DNA of 64,000 nt, from assembly GCA_934047225.1 (NCBI GenBank), contig OW203990.1, positions 20,811,045-20,875,044 on the forward strand. Reading direction: 5' to 3'. The DNA is from Ypsolopha sequella (taxonomy: Eukaryota; Arthropoda; Insecta; Lepidoptera; Ypsolophidae). Position numbers and translations under genes: made by a program. Shown one piece after another: positions 46,656-58,010 of this stretch; position 1 is the stretch's first letter, and each line of letters begins with the position of its first letter. The notes beneath the pieces were generated by a model that worked only from the letters and a program-made list of their open reading frames with translations, searched no databases and was not told where the DNA came from.

Positions 46656-47367
46656 GATCCTTGTAGCACTGCATTACTTGCCTGTACCATTACGGAAAAT
46701 GACATTTACTATTGAACTATTGTAAAAGTTTTCATTCAGGCATACATTTTTTAAGGATACTGTTACTTATACAGTCTAATCATACAAAATTAATATTTAA
46801 AATATATTATAAATATATGTAAGTATAAAGATGCACAATAATAAATGCTACCAAGTAATATAGTCACAAACAATTAGAGTAAGTTCTACACAATCCGCTA
46901 CTATCAGTCATTGTGTAAAGAATAATATAATATATCTCAAAACTTGTGAGGTTCCTTTTGCTTATACAAAAATAACAGTAGGTATTCGAGTTATTGTTTT
47001 ACAAGAGCAGTAACAATCTGTTTCTATACATAATACATTTTATCACAAACTAAATATTTGAACTTACACCTACTCAAAAATCTTTGGCATTACCATATCT
47101 CTTAAATTAAGGATGCTATAAACATTACTTGTGATGTACCCCACTCTGCCATCTTGGCAAAACCAAAACCAATTCTCGACACTAGACCTTGCTTTATGGC
47201 ACAATATTTTTGTTGAATTGTATTATACCTAATCCTTCCCAATTTATCAGAGATTCTATATAGAAGTAGTAGAGAAGTGTTGATCTACACAGCATTTTCG
47301 GTATAGAAACATATTATTACTGTCGTATTGAGATTCCAACTTGGTGTCTTGATTTGATTCATATTAT

Positions 47368-50300
47368 TTACATGATTAAGCACTTCCTTTGATGTCTCTT
47401 CTGAGGTTCTGGTCGAAGCACGGCGCGGACTGCCTCGTCAAACACCTAAATAAATGGGATAAGGTAAGTATATAAATTACATAACACTTAAAACAGCATT
47501 TAGAAACAAGCTCTGCGGGTCTACCGCGTAATTCTGATTTGTATCAACTTCAAGCAAATGCATGCGAAATTCAACGCGTGCAAAAGAGATGGCATGTTAG
47601 GCGGGCGTCGTCGCACGCACGACAAATTTCAATCTCAAGTTGATGTTGATGAAAATCAGAATTAAGCGGTAGACCCGCAGATATTGTTGACACCACCATA
47701 TTGTGATCAAATCAAAACTGTGTGTATCGCTTGTATAACACAGTTATTTTGCATGCACCTACATTTAAGCCACACTGATTTTTGCCAATTAACTTGTTGC
47801 ATTGGAAAGATGATGGCTCTGCTCAAGCTTCGGTACACAGAAAGCGGGGCTGTAGCGAGGCTCTCTTTCGCTTTCTGTGTGGCGTCTCTCATACTGGGTG
47901 TAATGATGACCTGCTCAGAAAATGAAACCACATGTAGGGAATACCTCTACAAAGCCATAAAAAAAACAATTTCGAGAATATATTTCTGTTTACAGAAATT
48001 TGTTTTCTCGAACAAAATAAATCGTGTTCCAAGTGTGCACCTTCCCTTCCAGTATTACTACATGTCAGTAACCTGCACGAAGCGGCAACATCGCATTTTT
48101 TAAGCCTGTTAAAAAAACGTGGTTAGTACGTTGCACTTGTGAGCGAAACTAAATTAATTATTAATTTGTAGATGTATTAATAGGAATGTCGAAATGAAAT
48201 TTAGTACAAAGAACCCTCATAACATCCCCTATACGTGGTTTCATTTTCTGAGCAGGTCATCATTACACGGTGTATACTTCCGTACTAATATCATCGCGTC
48301 CCGCTTTCTGTGAGCATCTCATAAACTTCCATAGTAATTTGCCCCGCTAACATCGCGTCCCACTTTCTGTGTGTCGAAGCCTTTATATATATACATACAT
48401 ACATATACTCACGCCTGTTTCCCAGAGGGGTAGGCAGAAACTACAGATTTCCATCTGCTACGATCCTGACACACCTCTTTCGCCTCTTGTATTACGGGTA
48501 CTTTTTAATTTGGTCAGTATACGTTCTAGGGCGGCCGGCCTGGTCGAGCTCTACCTTCGACTTGCGCACCATATATTTCTTTCGTCGCTCTACTTTCATT
48601 CATCCTCTTTATATGTACAAACCACCGAAGCATTCCTTTTTTTATTCTAGTCACTACATCTTCTTTCAGGCCGCACCGATTCGGTATGTCGATATTTTTC
48701 ACTCTATCATCAATGTTAAACCACACATACTCCGTAAGGACATGACATTAATCCCCGAGGGGGTGTCAGAGGTGTTCCGAGTGTGAAAGGAAAGTCACAG
48801 TCCACACTCGGTACACCCGCGGTTCACCGACGATTATTACGCCCCAAAGTGATGAGTGGTGAACCCTATCGCCGTTCTACGAGCACAAATACATGCTTTT
48901 TAGGGCATCCAGGTTTCCTTACGATGTTTTCCTTCACCGTTCAGCAAGTGGTAAGTAAGAACAAATACTATGCACATAAATTCCGAAAAACTCATTGGTG
49001 CATACTCGACCGGGGATCGAACCCTGGATCTCAAGATTGAGAGGCCACGTTCTACCCTTGAGTTACCACTGCTTTTAGTCAATAGACCGTGGGAATAGAA
49101 ATGGCGACTGTTCTATCTACCTCTCACTTAGACACTATCTCCGTCTATATTCGCAAATGGAAATACAGATAGCATTAATAGTACATTGTTCACCGAGGGA
49201 AGAAAGGGGAAGATTACCAACGAGGGTGTAGTTTGAGGCCCGAGGCGAAGCCAAGGGCCTCAATACACACGGGTTGGGAATCGCACTTTCTCCCGAGTGA
49301 TACATAGTACTTTATACTACACCTGCGAGGAAATAGTATAATTTTACTTTTAATCAAGATACATACAATAAAAGAAACCGACTGACTCGCGTGCGATTGT
49401 CACTTCTCTTTTCCTTCTTATTTTTTATTATGTACAGGAAAAGCAAGTGGCCACTATCATTTTTCGAGTTTTATGTACGAGCAAAATAATACTGGCCACT
49501 TGCTCATTCTTTGTTATTTAAAAAAAAACAGCACGTTAACAATGGATTTGCATATACTTTTTCTGCCCGCTCAAGCACGTTAACAATGAATTTTCATGCA
49601 CTTTTTCTGCCCGCATATTTGTATGACAGTAATGACGTATTTTCTGCATCGTTTTCAAAAAAGTAAGAAGGTACTTTCCGAGCAGGTGTAGTATAAAAAC
49701 AATAGCAGTCGATGTGAATATTGTCGATCGCTCAAAGCCTATAGTGTGACGAAAATATACCAGCTAGTCTAGCATAGCAAACCATGTCGAGCTCGATAGC
49801 GCGTGATAAAGTGCTCTCTCTCACTCTGTTGATCTACCTCGAGAGGGATAGGCATGTTGTACCGAGCGATTAAATCTCGATATAGTCTGCTAATGCTAGA
49901 ACCAGTGTAGCTAGCACGCGCCAGAGTTTGTAATTGTGCGAGAGAGCAAGTATGATCGAAAGACACTATATCTAGGGCGCGTGCTAGACCCCTAGGTGTG
50001 CGTTTGGTCTATGCCGACAGTACAGCAAGAGCGGGCGGCCTATTCCCAAGGTGCAGTAGAGTACGTGGTTAGAGTGACGTTATCAATTTATTATCCACAT
50101 ACCTGTTTGAGTCCACGTTGCGTTAAGGCAGAGCACTCCATGTACTTGACTGCTCTAATTTTGTTGGCGAGCTTCTGTCCCTGTTCCCGCTTCAGTGGTG
50201 ACATGCCTTGCTCCGAGAGCAGGCTCAGGGTTTCTCGGTCATCTCGCAAATCAATCTTCGTTCCTATAATTACAAGCAAAATGTATTGTGAAGTTAGAAA

Positions 50301-53300
50301 GTAGGTGTATCTGTATTTGAAGAACATGAGGCCAGGATTTATCAATCTTAGAGCAATGTGTATAATATCATATTATACACTTTAGCATTGGAATGGAGTC
50401 CAGCGGGCACGAGGGCGGCCTACGCTGCGCTTTGCTGTACGTGGTCTCCATTCCAATGCTAAAATATATCATTTATATATTCATGTATATATGTGTATAT
50501 TTTATGTATATAAATAAATATGAAATATTGACTTTTAGTTTTAATGGTAAGATGTAAATATAATAGGTCTTTACATATGAAATTGCCATTTTCTATAGAG
50601 AATTTGAAGGAAATTCAATTTTCAATACTAACATTTTTGCAGTTTTTTTAGGAATGACAATTCCAAATTATGTAATATCTTTTGTGTATGAATGAGACAA
50701 CATTAAGCTAATAGCAACATTAATTTAATTTTTGAAAAGTGTCAGCCGTAAGAGTTATTACGAATCTTATCATGGAAATCGATGACATTTAGGACGAACC
50801 GTTTTTGAAAATTTAATTTTGGTTATCAAACGGGAAAAAAAAAATTGATACGCAAAACAAATAATGGAAATAGCTATTGAATTACAGGAATTATGAACTC
50901 ATGGATATGAACATGAAACATGTATTATATATACCTACATTGCAAAATAAACTATTTGAATATTTGAATTTGAACATTTCGGCAATTTCATATGCAAAGA
51001 CCTACCGGGTGTAAATAGACTGCTACCTTTAAATAAAACCACATATTCTATCGATCATACTGAACCACTTTTTATTACTATTAATTTGGGAAATATTTGA
51101 GTTTGAAACAAAAATGCGTGAACCCTAACGCAACGAGATACGGGCGTTTTTTAAGGCAGCGTCGTCCGTGAAACAGCTGTTCACGCGCAGCGTTTTAAAA
51201 TAGACCTTCCTACTACGAGATAAAGCTTGTAGGTTCCAGTTGAAAAAAATTTCTCTCAAGGTTTGCGCGGGTGTTTTTTTCAGAGAGTTATTCAGTAAGT
51301 GGTTTTATTTAAAGGTCGCATTAATAAGGTCACATTTTTATTTATACAGCTAAATGTATAGGTACTGGAATAAATGGAGGCTTAGACTATTGTGACTGAT
51401 ACCAAGCCCGAATGGCCTGAAATATATTTTTACTACCATTAGGGTTCCGTTTTTTTTTTCATTTTGTGGTATGGAACAAATCTTTTATTAATAAACTTAC
51501 CAACTAATATAATTGGTGCATCAGGGCAGTGATGTTTGATTTCAGGATACCATTTTGAAGTTACATTTTCATAAGATGATGGACTGAAATAAGAAACGAA
51601 GACAATTGTATTATTTTGTAGTTATTTTAATGAAAGGTAGACAATGAAACTAGTTGTAATGAATATGTTAAGGACAAAGATGGCACAGTTTAACTTCCAT
51701 GTACATTGTACAGGACTCCCAAAGTAATAATGCGCATACAAATCTTCGCCACTGTTCGGCAAAGTTCGTATTTCCTTACACTTTGTATACAATCAATAAG
51801 GTCACGTGGTACGTCCGGTCGCTCGGCTATAGATTTGTATGCGCATTATTACTTTGGGAGTACTGTAGTAAGGTATGACAGTACCAAACAGAGCAATCTA
51901 GCATGGAGAGGCATGGTTCAGAGAACAATCAAGTATTAATTATAAACAAACACTAGGTTGAGACACCCACTGCCGTGAGTGCAATGTGTGTTCCACCAAT
52001 ATACAAATTCATAAAGTAACAATTTCGTCAGGTTCCAATACTGACAGCAGGATAGCGTACACTATTGTTAACGCGTGCGACAGAGATGGCATTAGAACCC
52101 GTGTCGCGACCCCTAGTTTATGAATGCAGCACTGGGATGTAAATAATTCTGCTTGTAGATAGTTCATACTGCTTGGACAACAGTTGCGTAGCATGGACTA
52201 ATTTAGACATGGGCGAAGTCGCATCAGCGAGGCCCTTTTCGTATGTAAATGTAATATATATTTATGTGTGGTAAACATTATACTTAGTGGGGGCCTTTTA
52301 GAGTACTAATCGTAATATTTATTATTTGGCATTCTGCCTCAAGTCAGCACAGGTGGCTGCCGGCGCGAGGTCCCCTTAAGGCGCTACGGAAAAAAAATCG
52401 ACACTTAGAACTAGCATATCTACTTCAGTAAATATGATCATTTTGATAAAATAGTATGTTATTTTTGGAATCTTTTTCCAGGGATCTGTTAAACAGAAAC
52501 GCGATTGGGGAAATGCGGCTCGATAGAAATGAGGTCTTTTTCGACACCAATTCTCCTAGTTTGACAATTTAGAATGACATATAGACTGCAATTATATTTT
52601 ATTAGATGGGTTTTAACGGTACCTATGACCTGCCCCCCTATTCTGTATCTTTAGTTGCCAACTGTACTAGGTGCATATCATCAAAAACATAGATAAAAAC
52701 TGAAATTTCAAATTTGCTATTAGTGGCTATTGAACTATTAACAAACTGTGTCGTCACTTCAAGTGCGAACATATCCTTGGGAAACGGAATTCGATGGTAT
52801 ATCTATGTTTTTGATGATAGGCACCCCGTACAGAAGGCAACTAGAGATACATAATAGGCCCGCTGGTTAAACGAAATTTTGATAGCAACTTTATTACATT
52901 TTATATTAATTAAAAAAAAACTACTTTTTGCTACTTTTCCACGAATCCATCCCTTTCGCACTGAGGGTTTTTTTCGCATATGGAGTTGTTACTGGAGTTG
53001 GGGACGCTAAAACTTTTACATATCGCCGTAGGGGTCCGTATAAGGTTAAATACACAACTTCAAATAACCATTTCACATTGTGTAACTTGGCCAATCGGTT
53101 TAATAAAAATAATGTAGATTACTAGTAGACTACAGGGTTGATATGTTCATCTTATTAAAAAACGCAAAAGCTTTAAGTTCGCCCGATAGAAAAAAAATAC
53201 GAAGTTACTTCTAAATTTCATGTTTATTCGAGTGTTAAAGGGCCTTCCTTAAAGCATACAGCTTTGAAATTTGTATTAAAAATAAGTGAACAATAACCCC

Positions 53301-55796
53301 GTCAGTCAATTTTAGAATATTTTAATAGTTTCATCTAGAAGCCGAGTTATTAAATAAAAACTCAGATTTTTGTGGGCGCGTGTTTCTTGGTAGTCGAAAC
53401 AGCCACGGCTGAGAGCGCGCTATTTTAACTAAAAGGAAACGTCGCACACTGGTTCCATCCATAACACGAAATCATGGACTTAGGGTTAGGTCAAGTTGAA
53501 GGTCAAGGAAACGAACAGATTTTTTTTGTGGTAAATTGCTGACGCCATTACAGGCACTTTTTACTGCTGGAGTTTTCCTGAAATATGCATTACTATCTGA
53601 GAAAAAAAAATTGTAATTATTTTTTGTATGAAGAAAATAATGTTTTTGTCAATTATTGCATATTTATTTTAAATGAAACTTACAACAGGTGATTGATAAA
53701 ATTACGGCTAACATTATGTTCCCCCAAATGCAAAAATCTGCACTTTGGAAACTACAGGCACTTGAAAATATTTAAATAAAAGGTCAAGGAATCAAACTGG
53801 ACAAGGAACGAACAAGGAATCGCATTTATTACATCATCATTAGAGTTCAGTTCCCGTTGATACAAAATGAGGTGGGTAAGATGTCGGGTCACTTGGTCCT
53901 GTCACGGTAAAACAGTACTGTCGGTAGTTGACGTACGTCATTAACTTCAGCGGTGTGATACGTTGCCCTTAAGTGGGGAAGTGGTCACTCAACTCGGATT
54001 TATATCAGGAGATGACGTTGACTTTCGAGACAACTTGTATACAATTAAGGAAATTAATAAGATATACATCGCCACAGCATGAATATCCTAAGGGGTGTTA
54101 GAGGTTTTTCCGAGCATGGACTATGAAGGAAGTCACAATCCACACTTACAGACCCACATTCCACCCATGATTGGGGTTAGCCTTGTTGACGTATTTCAGG
54201 TATGAATCAACAACTTAATGTGCCTTCTGAAGCATGCAGCATAACCATTAATGTGCCTGTTGGATTTGAACCTGCAACCTTCGAATTTGTGATCAAGATT
54301 TTCAAACTACAAGACCACAGAGGTAGTCCCTCCAGATTAGTGATTGAGATAATCAAACTACTAGACCACAGAGGTAGTCCCTCCAGATTAGTCATTGAGA
54401 TATTCAAACTACCAGACCACAGAGGTAGTCCCTCCAGATTAGTGATTGAGATATTCAAACTACTAGACCACAGAGGTAGGCCCTCCAGATTAGTGATTGA
54501 GATAATCAAACTACTAGACCACAGAGGTAGTCCCTCCAGATTAGTGATTGAGATATTCAAACTACTAGACCACAGAGGTAGGCCCTCCAGATTAGTGATT
54601 GAGATAATCAAACTACTAGACCACAGAGGTAGGCCCTCCAGATTAGTGATTGAGATAATCAAACTACTAGACCACAGAGGTAGTCCCTCCAGATTAGTGA
54701 TTGAGATATTCAAACTACTAGACCACAGAGGTAGTCCCTCCAGATTAGTGATTGAGATATTCAAACTACTAGACCACAGAGGTAGGCCCTCCAGATTAGT
54801 GATTGAGATAATCAAACTACTAGACCACAGAGGTAGTCCCTCCAGATTAGTGATTGAGATATTCAAACTACCAGACCACAGAGGTAGGCCCTCCAGATTA
54901 GTGATTGAGATATTCAAACTACCAGACCACAGAGGTAGGCCCTCCAGATTAGTGATTGAGATAATCAAACTACTAGACCACAGAGGTAGTCCCTCCAGAT
55001 TAGTGATTGAGATATTTAAACTACTAGACCACAGAGGTAGTCCCTCCAGAGTAGTGATTGAGATATTCAAACTACTAGACCACAGAGGTAGGCCCTCCAG
55101 ATTAGTGATTGAGATATTCAAACTACTAGACCACAGAGGTAGGCCCTCCAGATTAGTGATTGAGATAATCAAACTACTAGACCACAGAGGTAGTCCCTCC
55201 AGATTAGTGATTGAGATATTCAAACTACCAGACCACAGAGGTAGGCCCTCCAGATTAGTGATTGAGATATTCAAACTACCAGACCACAGAGGTAGGCCCT
55301 CCAGATTAGTGATTGAGATATTAAAACTACTAGATCACAGACAGATAAGGTAGAATGCTACCTTAGTTTATAAAATGTTGGATAAATCACTAACCTTGTC
55401 ACACTGAAGCATATAAGGAAGACATCAGTTTGTGGATAACTTAAAGGTCTTAGTCTGTCATAGTCTTCTTGTCCTGCAGTATCCCATAACCCTAAGGAAA
55501 CTGCTACTCCATCCACAACCATTGGTGCTGAATAATTGTCAAATCTACAAGGCAAATAAAGCTGTAAATGTCATGTATATACATTCCAATGGACGCCAAT
55601 TATATTTTATTGATCATATTCGGAGAATTGTTATGAATTAGAACAATAATGTTGTGTTGAAATATGGAAAAACAACTTACACTGTAGGGACATATTCTCC
55701 AGGAAAACTGTCCGTAGTGTATGATATTAGCATACAGGTCTTTCCGACGGTACCATCGCCGACCACTACGCACTTGATCGGCCTTCCAGAAGACAT
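47368..55796 (-). CDS. Mtl: Mtl (Mig-2-like), Rac-type Rho GTPase
   Basis: Exons in transcription order are 55681-55796, 55395-55544, 51501-51583, 50103-50263 and 47368-47445; all phases agree, giving 195 aa, the standard Rac length. Seen are the P-loop GDGTVGKT (residues 13-20), switch I with YVPTVFDNY, switch [22 protein letters not shown], the specificity motif [29 protein letters not shown], a basic tail, and CAAX box CLIM. Mtl rather than Rac1 is inferred from the polybasic [15 protein letters not shown] end, [21 protein letters not shown] and the [14 protein letters not shown] variant. In the family it is prenylated, cycles at the plasma membrane and steers actin, cell migration and axon guidance redundantly with Rac. 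Intron 2 (3.8 kb) holds a 1-kb minisatellite. Confidence 0.95.
47513..47681. mobile_element. Foldback element (CTGCGGGTCTACCGC ends)
   Basis: The arms CTGCGGGTCTACCGCGTAAT and AATTAAGCGGTAGACCCGCAG, then TCTGATTTGTATCAACTTCA and its complement, form a hairpin. It lies in Mtl intron 4, 68 bp upstream (gene sense) of the last exon. Confidence 0.75.
48395..48730 (-). pseudogene. LINE reverse-transcriptase C-terminal fragment
   Basis: The minus strand reads [20 protein letters not shown] then [20 protein letters not shown] and GRARPGRPP, the usual C-terminal segment after the RT domain of lepidopteran RTE-type LINEs (the LRWFGHVxRM motif). Near 48395 lies the 3' end with TATATACTCACG and TCCCAGAGGGGTAGGCAGAA, also found alone at 10045-10085. 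Mtl intron 4. Confidence 0.7.
48745..49080 (-). mobile_element. tRNA-derived SINE, full length
   Basis: Complete copy on the minus strand: head AGTGGTAACTCAAGGGTAGA and GGTTCGATCCCCGG (B-box), body with GGGTTCACCACTCATCAC, and the terminal CACCCCCTCGGGGATTAATG. It aligns over its length with 26043-26402. Confidence 0.8.
50564..51004. mobile_element. TAGGTCTTTACATAT foldback element, copy C
   Basis: The ends TAGGTCTTTACATATGAAAT and ATTTCATATGCAAAGACCTA match copies A and B. Within it, 50905-50975 is a LINE/SINE tail (TGCAAAATAAACTATTTGAA) inserted later. Mtl intron 3. Confidence 0.8.
51006..51325. mobile_element. CTTTAAATAAAACCACATA element, copy 2
   Basis: The ends GACTGCTACCTTTAAATAAA and TTTATTTAAAGGTCGCATTA pair, with the core GTGAAACAGCTGTTCACGCG. 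Directly abuts copy C of the previous family. Mtl intron 3. Confidence 0.65.
52003..52130. mobile_element. GTTCATAAATTA family copy
   Basis: ATTCATAAAGTAACAATTTC to CCTAGTTTATGAAT with the core GCGTGCGACAGAGATGGCAT; the same family as 20245-20374. Mtl intron 2. Confidence 0.7.
52633..52865. mobile_element. CAGCGGGCCTATTATGTATC foldback element, copy 2
   Basis: Matches 11473-11703, including AAAAACATAGATAAAAACTG and CGTCACTTCAAGTGCGAACA, in the opposite orientation. Mtl intron 2. Confidence 0.65.
54074..54312 (-). mobile_element. tRNA-derived SINE at the edge of the minisatellite
   Basis: The minus strand carries B-box GGTTCAAATCC (GGATTTGAACC at 54262-54272), a body with AGGTATGAATCAACA-like divergence, and a 3' end at ATGCTGTGGCGATGT. 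Its head runs straight into the 51-bp array at 54313. Mtl intron 2. Confidence 0.7.
54313..55332. repeat. 51-bp minisatellite, 20 units
   Basis: Exactly 20 x 51 bp: units start at 54313, 54364 and so on to 55282, with a broken unit at 55333. A unit reads GACCACAGAGGTAG(T/G)CCC, then TCCAGATTAGTGATTGAGAT and A(A/T)TCAAACTAC(T/C)A. Variants at three or four positions are shuffled among units. Because 51 is divisible by 3 and no stop occurs, both strands stay open (383 codons plus, 355 minus); these are not genes. It lies in Mtl intron 2, 62 bp downstream of exon 2 in gene sense. Confidence 0.97.
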
Positions 55797-56744
55797 CTGT
55801 GAAAGGTAATTGCACTGAATTGCTAGGTCAACTTATGACTCATAGGAAAACACAGCAGATGCTGCGAATATCTCCAATAATTTACCCTCTTAAGTGCACC
55901 ACTTGATTGTCACCACAATGACAGTTGTTTCAAAACCAAAATAACATGAAAATTCTGCTAATAAATAAAATAAATAAATATTTTTTTGAAGAATCGCATT
56001 GAAAATGGATGACGGATTAACGTAAGTTGGGGTGAAGAAGATTTTTTTGATTTTTGTCTATGGTTTCCTTCCGTCGGTACACAGATTAGGTTTTCCATTT
56101 TGTGAAGCATTTTACGTCAAGCTGCACCCACACTCTTGTGTAGTTGCTCGTCCAAATCACATTACGTTATTTCCGTAACGTTTTTTTTTTTAAAATGAAC
56201 CGCTTTTCATGCGTGAACCGTGTCCCAAGCTAGCTACCATAAAAATGTCATAGATGGCAGCTTATACTCATGTCATGACCGATTAATAATAAATAAATAA
56301 AAATCTTTTATTTCGGACAACTTGGATCCATAGCATGTTAATAAGACTTATTAATAATTGGTTAGTAGCAAAGAAAGAAAATTAAATTATCTACACAAAC
56401 TTATGTGCTTCGTACCAGGAGCGATCAGGAGATGAGGAGGTCATTAATACATTTTTTTTTTGTCGCGTTTAACACCATACATCACCAGACATAAACGATC
56501 TTATCTGTTCCGGTGGGCCAAACTAAAACTTCTTATAATATATATTTCCTCTGTGACAGTCTTCGCCACCGAAACAGATTAAGTTTGTGGCATAAATACG
56601 TATACTCCTCTACGCATAAATACGAATTAGAATACAATGCAGAGAGCATCGGAAATTATTTGCGATGCTTAATGCTGGCATCGATTCTTATCAAAGTCAT
56701 GCGAAATGGTAATTTATGACTCTTTGCAACCCTTTGCGGACTAC

Positions 56745-58010
56745 ATCGCTATGGGCGATGCGTGGGCGATCTGTTTTAATTGCTGCTAGGGACTAAGCAA
56801 GAATCTTAGTCTTTGCTTTGCTCATTTATTTATCAGTTTTTATTTTAGTCTTTTGATTTTTTAAGTATAAAATTGTAATCGTATGGTAGCGAATCAATTT
56901 TCTGTAATGCTGTATTATTTATTTCAAGTAAATAATAATATTAAATAATTATAATGATGCTAGTTTTGGGCTAGATCAGATAAACAAATTTGTTTCAATA
57001 AAAGTATCGGAGTCCAAAATCGTCGTTAACAGTGTCCAAATAGCTACGTAGCTGTCTTCATATGCAATAGAAATTGGTGTCTAGTCTAGATATATGGTGT
57101 CAGGTAGTAGGTATTTGTATTACAGTGTTCCAAAAAAAAAAAAAAATCGAAACAGAGACGGCGAAGGCGCAGAATGTTATGACTGGTGACTACGGAACAC
57201 TTTTACCATGAGCTGGTGACAGCCAGAAATCAACCAAAGTTCATGCTGATTAGTTTTTATATTTTGGAAAGACCCTTGCAATAAGTTTATTGATTGATAC
57301 TGATTATACATTATTACGGTTTTTAATCGTTTATTATTTGTTATTAGTAGTTATTATTCATACGTTACTGCTTATTTGTTAAGTATGGATATCATACGTG
57401 TCTATGTCTATTCTAGTCTATAGTCATATGCACGGAACACTTTTACCAGGGTCATATGTCATCTCTGAAGTCTGTATAAGTCTTGTCTTAATATATAATT
57501 CAAATGATATCTATATTTTATTTAACTTAACATTATTATTATTGGAATGATAAAAAATGTGACATAACCTCGAAGTCAATGCGCCGTCATAATAACATGA
57601 TATCTTTATAATCCGATAATATATATCCGATAAAGACTACTAAACAGACCTCAAGATTCCGTTTTCAGACATTCATATCCAATGAGCTGTTTTCCAAGCT
57701 AGTTTTCATAAAAATCTCATAGACTATCTAACGACTTACGAGAAATATTTTAAAAGTTACGATGTTTTTACTGTTCGCCTATAATTTCACTTCTCTTATT
57801 CTGTTTTAAGTGCTGCTAGGGACTAAGAGCCTCTGTATAGTATTTACTCATAATGATACTAGCTTTGAGCAGGTCAGTTCAAAAAATCAGTTGTGCCAAA
57901 AGTATCCAATTCCAAAATCTTCGTCGTTATCAGTGTCCAAACAGTTGCATAGCAAGCAGTAAAAATCGGCGTCTAGATAATATTAGGTGCTAGATAGTAT
58001 TATTAAAAAT
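56745..58010. repeat. Old segmental duplication
   Basis: TCTGTTTTAATTGCTGCTAG at about 56770 recurs as TCTGTTTTAAGTGCTGCTAG at about 57798. AAAGTATCGGAGTCCAAAAT with AACAGTGTCCAAATAG (57000-57045) recurs at 57898-57946. GTGTCCCAAGCTAGCTACCA (56220) has a diverged partner at 57690. The intervening material differs. Confidence 0.6.

Larger units (their letters stand above)
44765..47367 (-). other. Mtl 3' UTR or downstream region
   Basis: A minus-strand AATAAA (TTTATT at 44765-44770), 80 bp from SHOC2's last signal, could end a long Mtl 3' UTR; nearer ends are possible. It contains a tandem duplication (45054-45998) and a hAT element (46180-46655). No other coding gene. Confidence 0.4.

Noticed and set aside
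47707..47931. 74-aa minus-strand frame with a stretch recurring near 48240
   Set aside because: Words such as GGTCATCATTACA and TTTCATTTTCTGAGCAGG recur inverted within 350 bp, so this is repeat DNA in an Mtl intron.
54202..55353. 383-aa repetitive protein on plus and 355-aa protein on minus
   Set aside because: Both frames are by-products of a 51-bp minisatellite without stops; they lie in an Mtl intron with no independent gene signals.
56005..56021. Short plus-strand exon (ATGGATGACGGATTAAC then GTAAGT) as a TES first coding exon
   Set aside because: Joining it to the acceptor at 59912 gives an immediate stop codon, so it cannot encode the TES start.
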